Positions 37,097 through 50,200 of a DNA stretch of 64,000 nucleotides are shown piece by piece (positions within the stretch are counted from its first letter, which is position 1; each line of letters opens with the position of its first letter). A program made the translations under genes and the position numbers. The notes under the pieces were generated by a model that had not been told where the DNA came from, did no database searches, and saw only the letters and a list, made by a program, of their open reading frames with translations. Source of the DNA: Leucogyrophana mollusca (taxonomy: Eukaryota; Basidiomycota; Agaricomycetes; Boletales); assembly GCA_021014945.1 (NCBI GenBank), contig MU266337.1, positions 186,001 through 250,000 of the forward strand. Reading direction: 5' to 3'.

Positions 37097-39137
37097 GCGA
37101 CTTCTCCGCCGGGATCTTGCGAACAGGTTTTCGGCCTGGGGTCCACTGACTGATTGATTGGTGTATAGAAGTCAATTCTCCTTGCTTCTACAGCATGAGA
37201 GTTAGAATATACTTGTTGCGTTCGGACCGCTGATTCTTCCATGGCGTGACAGTGTGGGCACAAAAGGGCAGGAATAAACACTTGATGTACGTGATTTTTG
37301 ATGCATATCTCCAATGTGGAGGGAAAAATCAGGGAATTTGGCCCTTGCCTGAGAACTACACGAACGGAGATGTGCTTCAGTGTCGTATCTGGTGTCATTA
37401 CCACGTATTGGAGCACAAGCTAGGAAAGCACATTGAAAACCTGAGTTTCTCGGTACCTTATTCTTAGACCAAGATCCTCGGTATTCTGGACGGGAATTGG
37501 TGTGAGCTATGATGTCAACGTTCTAAACGTGTTCATGGGCGCCACTTCCTTCTGATAGGGCCAGCGCAGGAAGAAGGCGGGGTGACTTTCAAGTAAACGA
37601 TAAACGATTACAGTTTCGTTGTGGCGGGTCAGAGCGGAAGATTCCTTCTCTCTCTGATTGAGTATAGACGCATGATTCCACACAGCTTACTTCTGATATA
37701 TGATAACTCCCAGCAGCACATGCGCAGGCGTCCTTCGCAGATAGTAGCCAGCCATGTGTAGCTCTAACGTGTTGTAGCGTGCTGTCCGATCTTACTGATG
37801 CTAGGCCGGGACTCGTGGAAGACGACCGCTATTAGGTATAAGCCCAGAATGAACCTTCTTAGAAGATACGATACGTCGATCGTCGTCGTGATATCTCGCG
37901 TCTGACACACTGGTGTCTCTGGCCAGCGAGGTACGGTTTGGTAGGACTGCAAGCGTGAAGATAACAAGCCTCCTGGGTCAAGGAAGCACCGCATCTTCCT
38001 TGAAGTAGACAGGGCGGCTTATCCGCGGGCGGTGGAGATTAGATGTAGACGAAAAAAGACACGCTGGAAAAGAGATATGTACGTGAAGGTCGTGGCTGTT
38101 GCCTCTGCGGGGACCTAAGCAAAGTGATGAGGTGTGGAAACTTACATACGTTTCGACCCGCAGTATACATGGTTGTCCACCATCGTGACCGAGCTGATAG
38201 TAGCTGCGTTCACATGCAAGCATTCTGATTACGGTAAAGCTTGGTGAGGACGTTGGGGGGCCACAAGAAGCCTGGAAGCTGTAGTCTATCTGGCTGGTGT
38301 GAGGGATTGTCTTCGATTGACCTACCGCCAATCTTGCACTAGCATTACCATCAAGTTGTCACTTGGATATGAACCCCACCTGATGGATATGGCGTGCAAG
38401 AGGATCTTAAGCACATGCCACCCGGGGCCAGCCTTGTCCGACAAACTACCTTATTCGGAGGAGCGCATCAGTCAAATACGAATAAATAAGGCAATTTTTT
38501 GCTGGTTCTTCGAAGCACAAGGGCGGTATTTTGACAGGGGCATCCCCCGATTGGGAAGTGATCTTCAAATTATATTGTAAAATTTCTGGTGCCTACAAGG
38601 TTTAGGGCCGACTTCCATTGTCCCCAATAATGGTGCACCCCCGAAAACAGCGGTGAGCACGACCGACGTGCGTCTTTGCTGCAGCGTTTTTCACTTCTAG
38701 ATTCATATACACTTTCCTTCTTTTCCTCACTCTCCCCTTGTGTTTCCCACCTATTTACAACACGCAAAGAAACATGATGTAGAAGTCATGTGTGGAAATT
38801 TATTAAAAAATCCCCACCTTCCGTATACGAATATTGTTATGGCAGTCCGAAAATGCATTTGTTCAACACACCACGACCCTTAGATCTGAATTTAGTGATC
38901 CAACCCGATTTCCGGGTCCGTGACAATGGTGTTGTCTCCGTACATTTCCACCCTTTTAAGTTTCCCTAGGTATTTTCATCTATCAAGACTTGTATAAAAA
39001 CGATGGCAGACCAACCGCACGAAAGTCCTCCCTCTATCCTCGATAACATGGCCGACAGTCTCTCCTAGTTAGCCGCCCATCATTCACACTTTGTGCACGT
39101 TCTGACGTTCATCTATAGCTCCCCTTCTAGTGCGTAC
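37097..39137. other. Gap without a recognised gene
   Basis: Open stretches of 60-120 codons occur on the minus strand (38331-37978 and 37994-37764) without recognisable motifs. The segment 38770-39060 is AT-rich with a TATAAAA at 38992-38998, about 140 bp before the Zn2Cys6 gene start, and is likely its promoter. Confidence 0.4.
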
Positions 39138-41954
39138 ATGCCGCCTGCCGGTTACTATCCTCCAGCCCATGGCGGAGGTCATGTCCATGTTGTGGCACCC
39201 CCGTCTCGGCCAGAAACACAACAAAGGAAGCGACCAAAGTATACCAGGAGCAAAACGGGTTGTTTGACCTGTCGTGTTAAAAAAATAAAGGTTGGGGTGG
39301 CCAGTATCAGTGCTGTCCCAGTCACTCATAACTCGATCCAGTGCGACGAAACGAAGCCTAATTGCATGCGATGCACGCACGGACAACGAGATGTATGTCT
39401 CCTTGTACCCATTGGTACGACTCTTCCTCATTGTGGTTACTAGTGCACTTGGCCGGAAGGTGTTCCCGTACGGAAAAAGGCGACTCCCAGAAAAGAGAGC
39501 GCAGATGGCCGGCCATCCACAGCCGATTCTTCAGGAATGTCGGAGACTTCCACTCCTCCCACCCGCGATAGTACACCTCCAAGACGAGTATCTACAGATT
39601 TCAGCTTGCCACCTGCATTGTCACGTCGTCCGAGGTGATACTTTCCGAATGTGATGTCTACTGGTCCATCTGACGCGCTTGACTACCTAGCGAGCCATTT
39701 GTTCCACCAGCACCCGATCCTGACGCTGCACGACGACAGATGTAAGTCGCTGATTACACTCCTCAGAACCGGGGGATTGCGCATCTACCCCTTTCCTGAC
39801 ATATTTCATTGTAGGTCGTCACACGGTTATCCCATGCATCACTCCAATCAAAATGCCAATGTTCTAACTATGATACCCGAAATGTCAACATACCCACAAC
39901 AACGTTACGAAACACACTATGCCAACACGCTACCTTCACTGCATTCTGCCCCTCCTCGACTTCCAGGACCATCACATTCCAACCAGCATCCTATATCTAT
40001 TCGTTCAATGGGTCACCATATCCCAACCCAACAGTGGAACCAGCCCCAACCTCAGCTAATGCCATCCTTGGACTCTATGGGACAATATGTGAGTATCTTT
40101 GCTCCAGCACGAATACGTTGCTGAACCCGAGTAATTGTCTTTTCAATAGTTCTCTAATGCTCATGAGAGGAACCTGGTGGGGCACCCTTCGTCCAATGAT
40201 CACCATCCTAGATACCAATGAGAGCGATGATTCCATTTTGTTTTCCTTTCAAAGATCCATCATTATTGCGATAAATCCATGAGCATCATTATGGCCATCC
40301 CGTCTGAGAATCCAGTTGTCGCAGCCAATCTCCCACTTGTGTTCAACCGGCCCCCAGGTTCTGACACGTCCGCTGAGGCCTTGCGTATGGCGTTATTGGG
40401 TGTCGCGGCCATTCATCAGTCTTTCTTGTTGTCACAAAACGAAGTGACACGGAGAGGCGGTGACGACATGCTCCAAATGGCCCACTCGTACCGAATGAAC
40501 TCGAAACGACTACTGGCAAGGGCATGCGCAACTGCCGAAGGTGCCCAGAGCGACGCTTCATTGGCTGCATCTCTAGCTATCTCTTTAATGGACGTAAGTG
40601 CCATATCACTTCATGGAAAATATCCATCGATTGAGTTGATCGCTGGATGCTGCCTCAGATATTTTCTGGTGGCCGAAATTGGTCGAAGAACATGGATCTT
40701 GCAAAAACGCTGGTTCATGTCCGCGGAGGACCTTCAGCACTTCTTGCACGCACATCCGACATGCAAGCAGGTCCAACGGACCATTCTGCAAGGACAAGGC
40801 TGCTTCTTGAGATCCTTGCGGTGTATGATATTGCAGGTGACCTACATTTCAGTCCCAGGGTCTCCCGTGCTGAGAGCTCGCCCAGCATGTATATCGAGTG
40901 GCGACGAACCCTCGGTACTTAACGCTACCTCAGACGGTTGGTGGTAAGCTTCCGTGATGGTGTCATAGCGACTATAAGCTGTCCAGCTGAACCAGTTTCG
41001 TAGGTCGCATGGCCCGCAGGACACCGTTTCTTATGTGGAGCAAGTCTTTGGCATGTCCCGGGCCTTCGTACCTCTTCTTGCACGAGTATGTCCTTTGCGA
41101 TTTATTTGCACGTTTCAAGAGACATCCCACACCTCTTCACAGATCGCCACATTCATTTCTCGTGTCCTACGCGGAGGTGCTCGGATTTCAGAAGTCGTTG
41201 GTACCAGCAATGAAAATCTGGATACAGAAACGGAGATAACAACAGAGTGTCATGAATTCTATCATCAACTAGAAGGCTGGGTGGATCCACGCGAAAACAT
41301 TCCACGTCGCGTTCATACCGGCAATCGCATATATCAGAAAGCTGCTCAAGTGCCTTTCTTTTCTCTTGAATAGATCATCATCTGATTGGTCAACGAATTT
41401 AGATACTTCTTCTCCGTGACGTCCTTCAAGTCTCCCCGACTGATCGTTTGGTACAGTCGTGCACCGACACGATTCTTGAATTATGCGCGGAATGCACAGC
41501 GAGTAGCATGGGTGTCGAGTATGGGAGTCCTTCCCTTGTGGTGTATGCGCGTCTGAGAGTTCTTCTTTTCGCAGTTTAATATGGCCCGTTATTATTGCAG
41601 CATCGCATTCATATGGCCCCAACCGCACCAGAGTGGCCGAGATCTTCAAAGCATTCAGGTAATTGAAGACAGTGTAATCATCTTGAAGACTTGAACTCAC
41701 CTCCACAAAACAGAACGCAATGTGCGCTCTCCATAACCGATATTTTGGACGGGGAACAGTATTGACCGCTTCACAGGCTGCTTCGAAATTGATACGTCTG
41801 AACAGATAGTCCTCCAGGTATGTTTTCTGGACATCCTTGCCGTGGGGTAGCATTCATTGCCAAATAGGTGTGGAAACGTCTGGACCAGGGTGCCGCTGGG
41901 GCAGACTGGCGCTCAGTCATGAAGGACTCACAGTTGACCGTACTCGTCCTTTGA
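39138..41954 (+). CDS. Zn2Cys6 fungal transcription factor
   Basis: This is a nuclear regulator of the fungal binuclear-zinc-cluster class. After a Pro/Tyr/His-rich start (MPPAGYYPPAHGGGHVHV) and basic KRPKYTRSKTG comes the cluster CLTCRVKKIK, then CDETKPNCMRCTHGQRD, then CTWPEG, split by two introns. All six Cys are present. A low-complexity middle leads to the fungal-specific activator domain: HHYCDKSMSIIMAIPSENPV, ALRMALLGVAAIHQSFLLSQ, SDASLAASLAISLMD, SGDEPSVLNATSDGWW and VEQVFGMSRAFVPLLAR. Later exons give GWVDPRENIPRRVHTGNRIY, ILLLRDVLQVSPTDRLVQSC, IWPVIIAASHSYGPNRTRVA, CFEIDTSEQIVLQ and VWKRLDQGAAGADWRSVMKD. These match the usual C-terminal pattern of this family, with about a dozen exons. 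One junction near 41700-41770 could not be resolved in phase. The target pathway is unknown. Confidence 0.88.
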
Positions 41955-44062
41955 ATAGTGTAGATATGCCCGTTTGTTTTGTTTCCGTTAGATTATACCC
42001 GCTCTGCTTTTCTGCTGTCTTTTCCACGCTCACGCTGCCTCAACGGATGTACTTCTACATGATCCAGTGCACACCCGAATTTATATAGAAGTGCCACTGC
42101 ATTTACTTAGAACCCTCAATTAAACCCGTTGAACGGAGGTAAGAAACAGCAACAGTAGCATTGGGTTCCTTCCAATATATTCAAGCCCTGAATTTCCGAA
42201 ACCAACGGGAAAGGCACTAGTCCACGAGAAGGCACAGGCGAAAGATGACCCTAACTTCCTCGTGCGATGCCCCTGAGTCGCAGTTCTCTCGTCAGAAAGG
42301 TCACGCTTGCCAGACTGGGCTGAGATGATTTGCCTCTAGCTCCCGCCGACAGGCCTCGTCGTTGACGTTCATCTTGCATGATTGGTGGAAGCTTAGAAAC
42401 CAACCTGACTGAATATACGTGTTTTGGACGTCATCGTGTTGTGCGCTCACCAGTCGTGGATTAGATTTCCGTCGGGGCTTTGTACTTCCGCCACATTGTC
42501 GCCCATCGAGGTATAGCGTCCCTGATAGTGCCCAACATGAGACCAAATCTGACACTTCATTGATCGCGACCAAGAACAAGGGGGCTCTGCAATGCCAGAT
42601 CCTGACGTCGACCACGTAAGACTCTTGATATTCAGTTGAAATGCCGTAGACGAGGTTTCGATGAGGGCAGACTCACCTCAAGCACGGTGAACACCATTTA
42701 CCGGTGGTGTACCGCATACCGATCGACTCATCGAGTCCTTAGCAGTACAAATGTACACACACAAAATGGGGGGCTATCAGAAGATTGCAATGCCAAGACG
42801 CAATCTCAAGGCTGTTCACGCTGCCTTGAGCATGGCAGAACGACGATCGTGACCTCCGCTATCGCTGTATTTCGGGTCGACCCGAGAAATACAGAACAGC
42901 CGATCAGTGTGTGTCTGTAATGACGTCCTACGAAGGATGTAAGACGTCAGAAGTTACAGCTCATGAAGGACACGCAAGGCGCCTGTAGCCCACGCCAAAC
43001 TCGCGTTGATATGACCAACAGGGAGGATGCAGCGATCGGTCAACTTCGACTCGGTGAAGGCTGCCCAGAGAGGAGTAGCCTCGGTGTGTGGTGGGAGTTT
43101 CCCAATCGACCAAGGGCAATGAGGTCTTCACGGGGATCGGACCGATGCATTTCCCTCCCAAGTCGACTGTATCTTTGACAGTGCCCTCTGAATCATGCGG
43201 AGTAGTATTTGTTGCAGCAATCACCATACCGAACAGCTGGTTCGATGATTTCGTCACAGGTGATAAATGCTAATTTCCGGCCTTGTGATTTGAACGAGCG
43301 GAGAAGTTTCCAAGGTCATGAGGAGTCAGTCGACCGCAGTCTCTCCGTCCCAGACGGCGCCAATATCTGACGGTGGATCAGTCACTGCAGCCCCGATAGA
43401 GGCCACCCTGGACCGGTGGGTTACCGGAAAAAAGGATGCAGCATCACGCGGCGACCACGAAAAGGGAAGAGCAGTTCCTGGGTCGGCTTTAAGTACAGGG
43501 GTAAAAGGGTGCCTAGGAGCAGGATGAAGATGGTGATGTTTGTTGTGAGTGTGTGGTAGCCCGATTGTTGACAGCAGAGTGGCAAGTGTCGACAGAAAAC
43601 CCGAAAGCATTCCATGAAACAAGACTCTCGCGTTCGAAGCACTTGTACGATGATCGAAGAGCTTACAAGGTGCGTGCGTCAGACAGTGCTGAACCCAGCG
43701 TAAAACTAGGGACTTCGACGGGCCCTGAGGATAGAGGTGTGGGGCAAATTTCCCAGGAAGTGCAGCCCTGGAAGGACCGAGCCATGTTTTGCATTTGTAG
43801 ACAAACCCCAAATTATAAAAGGTCAGAGCTTCAGAATCCCGTTGAAATGTAAAGCGGGCTTTTGGGCGCGGCCCTCAGAGCTCGAAGGTCGGACCAACTC
43901 AGTTTCGCGTTGGGCGTCGTTCCAACCTACTGACTTACCTAAGCCTGCACTAAGAAGCACCCGAAGAAGGCCGGCTATGATAAGATCATCTCTTCAAACC
44001 GTCCACCCACTACAGACTCTGTCGAATTACTAAGAGATCCACCGTCGTATTCTTGAAAACTA
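41955..44062. other. Gap without a recognised gene
   Basis: Open stretches of up to about 160 codons lie on both strands, notably 43811-43326 on the minus strand. No domain, signal peptide or consistent exon chain could be established. Confidence 0.4.
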
Positions 44063-44728
44063 ATGGGTATGAAACCTGCAATTTGTAGTATTCGTGTGCT
44101 GAACGTCTTCTCTGTATAGCATCAGAAGAGCAAGTAATTCTAGGCGAGCCCCACACGCCCACGGAGCTGTCCGTAAAGGCTTTTGAGCGCACCCTGCCCG
44201 CCATCATAGCTGACGTTGAGCGGTCGCGCAAAGAGTGGCGACACGTAGACGGTGTTTGGCCTCATGTTCGCGGATTGAGTGATCACGACCTCACCCGTCA
44301 CATCAACATCCATACGCACTTGAAGCAAGTCAGGGTGGCTGAATTAACCTACGGGAAAGCGATCTTTGGCAAGATCGAGCTTCCCGGTGTCAGTGACCCA
44401 ACACTGGGACAGGGCTATATTCACGTTAGGTGCGTGGGATCTCACGTTCTGTGTGGATACTGCGACATTAACCCATGGGTTTTTGTCTCTATCCATCCAG
44501 GCTACATCATCCTGTCGGCACGGTAATTTAGACACTTTGCTGTGCCTTCTCACAAGAAGCTGACTGCTTGTTCAATAGAGCGATGAGAGTATCCTATATC
44601 ACTCCCTCCGCATCACTGGATACGACGTAGGTCCCGATGGCCATGCCCACCACTGGCACGCAATTCAGGCGGACGATACTCCGCTTGAATGGTTTGACGC
44701 CGAGAAGGATGCCCCAGCGTCAGTCTGA
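44063..44728 (+). CDS. Small protein of unknown function
   Basis: I do not recognise the family. A central exon (44120-44424) includes GEPHTPTELSVKAFERTLP and KQVRVAELTYGKAIFGKIEL. It ends at QGYIH with a GTTAGG donor. It joins in frame at 44579 to SDESILYHSLRITGYDVGPD, ending WFDAEKDAPASV-stop. The 5' exon is uncertain. A start at 44063 (MGMKPAI) spliced over a 35-nt intron keeps frame but needs an unusually short intron, so the true start may lie further left. The pattern of short beta-like segments and a C-terminal PLEWFD motif looks like a compact cytosolic domain protein. No signal peptide is visible in the part I trust. Confidence 0.55.
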
Positions 44729-45343
44729 GCTGGCTTTACATTATTCCACTCTCCCACATCACCTAGGACAGCCAGCGTCACAGAAGAAGAGCCGTATTGC
44801 TGTTGTACGAGAACTTGCCTCCGCGGATCCATGTTGTACATCATTCTACTTATCTCCCACCATTCCAAACCTTACGTTTCAGATTATCCAATACTAGTCC
44901 AGGGGTTCAGCGCTCTTAGTTTGAGTCCGTGATGTTCACACTCGCTCGAATCTTTGATACGATATGTTGGCCGCCGCATCTGTGCCACGACCGAAAAGGC
45001 CCCCGTTCCCACCATACCAATCGCTAACTTTCGGCCGGTGCTCACTTTGCGATTTAGCAGGTAACATTTGGCTCAACGCAGTTCTATTGGGTATGTTCGC
45101 AATGGTACATTTACACAAGAGACAAGAGGAATGTTCACATGTAGAAAAACGCCGCCGCACTCCCCCAGCCAAGACACAAGTACTCAGACACTCGGCAACC
45201 TCAAAAGATAACATGGAGCGGAAAAAAAGAGACGTATATGTACACCAGAAAAAAGCAAGATAGGTAAAGAGCAGGGAAGCATATGGCATAGATATGACGG
45301 TTGACGCCTGATGCAGGAGGAACCGACAGCGTCCAGACGAGAG
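44729..45343. other. Intergenic, 3' flanks
   Basis: This stretch contains the 3' side of the small gene and the 3' untranslated region of the convergent cyclin gene. No coding region is supported. Confidence 0.5.
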
Positions 45344-47208
45344 TCAGGCGACAAATTCCGAAGGCCAGTCGCGATAAAAAGTCCCAGTAGCTGTAACGGC
45401 AGAAGTGCCGTCGAAGTGAACGTCCTGGTGACCGAGCGATCCGAAGATTTGCGCCCCCGAGTGCGGATGATACACATCCTGCGGTGTCAAATACACGAAA
45501 GGACCATGTGCCGGCAAAACCTTGTCGTTCGGCGCACCACCAAAGGTGGCGAACTGACCAGGAGGCGGCGTTGATACATCCATGAATGTCGACATCTGCA
45601 CAGTGCGGTCCCCACAGGATGACTCTGTGAGTGTCGGCGAGTAACTCAGTCCGGGAGTTGATGGGCTGGTCGACAAAGTGCCAGTGGGGCTAAGTTCGTC
45701 TATAGCCGATAACGGCGCGAATGACGACACTGAGTGAGGCATCCAGGGTGCGCCCGCGGACAACATCGGCAAAGATGACGACGAGCCATCTGGCTGATAG
45801 AATGCTCCTGCTGGGAGAGTTGCATGTCGCCTGAGTCCAGAACTGTTTCTTATAGCCGGAGGTGACGCAGTGTGGCCTGCGAAAGATCCGGCAAAAGCAA
45901 GCTCTGGAGACACTTGCGCACGCGGCTTGCTCCCGAACGTGATATCGCCCTCGCTCCTGCACTTCGTCAACGAACGGCCACTGGTGGCGGGCACTGCAGG
46001 CTTGCCGACCCAGAGACGCCATTCGAGAGCATCGCCAAGCGCTCGCTCGCAACGCCCAATCTCGCGTGGAGGTAGTCCCGAAAGTTTCGCCCACGCACGG
46101 TTGGAATACGTGCGATCTTGCATGAACTTGGAAGCGAGGATGAGAGAGGCGAGGAACGTCCGACGAGGACAGAGAAGGGGGGAGGGGAGGGGAGGAAGGG
46201 GAGGAAGAGCTATGGAGCTTGGCCTGGGACCGTGCGAAAGAACGCCATCGGTATCTTGAAGGGACTGCGAGAAAGATTCGGCCTCCAAAGTGACAGGATC
46301 TATCCGTACAGTGTCCAAGAGGTCGCCGAGCGAACCAGAGTCGGTCGAAGAGGTAAATTCAGTAGGGTCGGCATCGACCTCACCTAAGGTGATCCTATCA
46401 GCCAACTCCGGTTCTCTGTGGACCGAAGTTCCCAGCTTTTCCTTGCTGACAAGTTCCGGAACCTTTGCGCGGATCGCCTCGAGATAGCAGAGTGCCGTCT
46501 GTAAGACACTGCCTGATGTGCGCGACCTGCGCAACACCTCGTGGACGAACCCTTTCATCGGCACCAGGCTGTTCTGCGAGAGCTGTGCGCTCGAGTGGCA
46601 TTGCTGGTCGGTCGAACGCGAAGACTGCATCGACAACGGTGATGGGATCGGCGAAGGCTGTGTCGTGGGAGAAACGGGGGAAGGGAGCTGGATGTTGCGC
46701 GAGTGAAAAGCGTGAACGGGTACTGGGACGGGAGGGAATGTTGAGTCGATGGGAGAGGTTGGATTGGAAGGGAGAGTGGGCCGGGAGGACGTCATGAATA
46801 CTACTGGAATATCCTGAGGGTGCCATATTTCGCATAGAGACTTTACAGCTTGATCTGGAGAGAAGGCGCGAGACTTGAATATGCGAGTCAGTGACCTGAA
46901 AAGATATGCGTACCGACTAAGCCTGCGGCATATTTTGATTTCTGGGCGTCGCGGAGTTGGCACTCTCGAGGGAGATACTGAGTAGAATTTCGTGTGCGTT
47001 CGACCTCGCAGAGGGTAGAGATAGAAGAAGGGGAAACTGATGATACAGAGGAAGCTGGAGTGATGAGATAAGAATTGGAAGGAGACCGAGTTGTAGATGA
47101 GATTGACGGTTGAACTGGGGCATGATAGGGCTGCCAACGAGCCCTGGCGATTGTAGTAGTGGCGGGGGGGCCCCGATGGGCCCATGAGTGAGCGGCGGCG
47201 CGGACCAT
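45344..47208 (-). CDS. Pho85-type (PCL) cyclin-like protein
   Basis: This is a regulatory subunit for a Pho85/Cdk5-type kinase, controlling nutrient response or G1 progression in related fungi. Two exons, 47208-46918 and 46873-45344, encode 606 residues with a 44-nt intron. The join gives KYAAGL-SRAFSPDQAVKSLC. Cyclin-fold signatures in order are FVHEVLRRSRTSGSVLQTALCYLEA (in two pieces), then after an acidic, Pro-rich insert of about 100 residues, CPRRTFLASLILASKFMQDR, then TYSNRAWAKLSGLPPREIGRCE, then ALEWRLWVGK. This segment is characteristic of PCL cyclins. The C-terminal 200 residues are Ser/Pro-rich, with many SP/TP sites and no clear domain. The first ATG of the open frame was used. 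A long 5' region upstream, 47209-47640, shows no upstream exon. Confidence 0.9.
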
Positions 47209-50200
47209 GGATAGAACTGAGCGGAGCGTAGAAAATGAGACGATTATAGCGACCAGAACGAGCAGTTGAGCGGATTATCTAGTTTACAATAGAAGACTCA
47301 TTGGTGAAGTTTACGGTAGTTGGTTTGATGGAGGCACTTGGAACAGAAGTCGAGAGTTTGCTGGCGAGAACAGATTGGCGGTTCGGGTGGGACATTCGGG
47401 ATACTGAAATGGCGCTCATTGCGACTTCGGGGAAGTCAGAGGACGTCCAAAGTCGAGCGACCTTGGGCTGTCCTAGATATAAAGTCCTTTCGCTAACTGC
47501 GAGAAGACTTTATAAGATGTTTCTGTTGAGACGAGAAAAGCGGTCAGGCAGAGCTAGAGCGATAAAGGCGGAGACGGGTTATATAGAGAGGCTGAGGCAG
47601 TACCAGAGGAGTCGGGTCGTCGTTTGACTCGGGCGTTATAAACTGGAGGAGTCACTGGGTCCACTAAGACCCCGAGAACACCGCCACACGGGGTCCTCCC
47701 TTGCGCCCTCCCCCGCCTTCAAAATTTTCACCCGAGCGTCTGGCGGCAGCCAGCTTTGGCCCCGGTCCACAACTGACTCACAGATTGTAAGCGCCTCAAT
47801 TTTCTCCATGTCCACCGCACCCGATCCCCGAATCCCCGAACGTTCACAATTATTGCGCAAGTACCGCGCTCTCAGGCGCTCTGACTAGTTTCTGATTGTC
47901 TAAAATTGAGGCAACATGTGTTCGTGATCATCTCACGCTATGTTTCAGCTGAGGATGACTGTCCATGCATGGACTCACAGTTATAGCTTTCGCACTCCCT
48001 CGCTTTTTATCCTTTTCAATGCAGGGCTCCAGAGATTCCATCGTCTATTCTTTGTTCACTGTGCTCCTTGACTCCAAGGCACGCCCACCCCACGTTGGCC
48101 GGCGTATAGCGAAGGAATCTAATGTTCCCTATCTATGTTCCATAACCCTTCTAGAGGATTCCCTTTCTGTAGAGCCAGTGGCGCAATCTCCCATCAGGCA
48201 ACTTCTTGTTCGGTAGCTGTGGCTACTGTCGCACCTGTGTTCCCCTCCTAGTCTTCTCAGCTGCTGCGCTGTATGTACCGCCCTGCCTCACCCGTTACGC
48301 TGTGGCCAACTTCTATTCCCTAAATCCCCGTGTGAATCCGGAGTCAAGTTATCGGGGCTAGTGGCGGTGCCACCCCGAGTCAACTGCTGCGAGTCGGTCA
48401 AGCTCCGCCTTCGGGCAGGCCGGCACCCACAAGATTGTTTTACTTCTCCATTCTTGTTACGACCACCGTTTTTTGTATTTTTGGACCATTACTGTTGCTG
48501 ACTGGAACTTGATGGAACACTCCTATGTGTCCTAAACCGTTACCGGAACTCCCGTGCCTTCTGACCCGCGTCATCCCATCGGGGAAATATCTTTGCATCT
48601 CAGCTCCGGAACCGGAACGTCAACCTAGAAAAAGAAAAGAGTATGCACCACGCCCAGCTCATATTATCGACTCAGAAGGTCCACCTCCGAGTCAACATCA
48701 CAGCATGATGACGGTAATCATGTGGGCCTGGTACCACACCCTTACCGGTGACGTGGCTGCACTGAGCCCGACCTGCCCATACTATGCACCCACAAGGCAT
48801 CAGCTTCTCTGTCAAGTGCCCCAGCTTCGAAGGTTCGAGTCTTGCCTGCTTCATGGATCGAAGATCAGAGGTTCCGCTGTTACGGTATGTCCCGAGCTCT
48901 GATCACTCATCGCCCGTTCAGAAAATGAACTCTGCGCTGTAATTCGAGGATAATACCGAACCACCTCACGGTTTGGATGACTGCCCTCCGCAGCATTGTG
49001 ACAATCTCGACGTTCAAGACATCGGACCACACTGCTTTCATACCGTCAACGATCGAACGTAGGTAAGTAGCTTTTTCCGGCACTGTCATTCATACCGTGC
49101 AACGTGCGCTTCCCAGAGTAGCACTGCAGATCCCTCGGCCCTAACAGGATCTCGGATATGAACCCGATACTGGGCGGGCGGTTGTAAGTCGGCTTTTCGA
49201 CGACTCTTCATCACCGAACTGCGAAAGAGATAAGGCCACTGCCCAACTTCATGCTCTCTTGCTCCTATCGCTTACGTCTCTCATAGATAATACGTTGTCC
49301 TGTACGTTCACGTTGCGTTTGGTAAGTAAGGCGTGGCAGATACCCTCGTGTGACCACTCCTCTTTGTTGTTGATCCGTGTCCCCCCGACGATTGGATCAC
49401 TCTGCAGGCCTCGGGCTTTGCTTTCTTGAAGTCGGATTTCAGAGAAAGAGGGCAAGTTTCATAACTTCACACTCATAGGTTCCTGAGTAACACATCCGTT
49501 CCCAGGATCAACCACGATGTTGACTTACTGCTGGTTCCGTGGCCCGATATCGATGGATAGGTAATCTTTGTTCGTAATTCATTTTTCCTTAGGGTCTCCC
49601 CATACCGCTGGTAGGCACCAGAAGGGATGAATGCTGGCCTTCTGATTAGTATGCCTACGTTAACGCAAACACGGCGAACACTGGATCCTTAATCCACGGA
49701 TTTTCTCTCGAGCCGATACCTGTCAAACGCGATCGGCCAACGGAGATTCTTTGAAGAACGGTCCTCGGCCTTCTGAACTTCACAATCATCATTGTTGAGC
49801 CTCGCCGTCGGCCGACATCCGTTTGGGAGCACCCAGCCTTAACATGAACGGGAGGGATATCCCTTATCCCTTCGACTGTTTAGGGGATCATTCCCTACAG
49901 TCACGTTGACCCTGTGCTGATCGAGTGTGTTGTTGGCGCGTGGTTCGGATAGGCTGCTTTCCCTCCGGCGCAGATAATTTTTTGCCTTGTCACTATTAGC
50001 AACTGTGTTACCACTGAGCTATAACTCGTCTACGCGGGCAATTCTATTATGATTTTCCCGGACAATTGTTTATACTGACCTGATGGGAGTTAGTACAGCA
50101 CGGCTCCTTGTGAGCCTCATCTTGAAGTGAAGAAGGGGCAGCAGCCCAGGATGGTACCAAAGATTATTGAGGTTTCAACTTCTTCCGCACATTCATGCAG

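Noticed and set aside
47301..47627. Plus-strand frame of 108 codons upstream of the cyclin gene
   Set aside because: It has no recognisable features and no splice context, and it lies in the likely promoter and leader of the minus-strand cyclin gene.
49990..50035. tRNA-like A box on the minus strand (TAGCTCAGTGGTAA)
   Set aside because: No pairing anticodon stem, T arm or acceptor stem could be found downstream.
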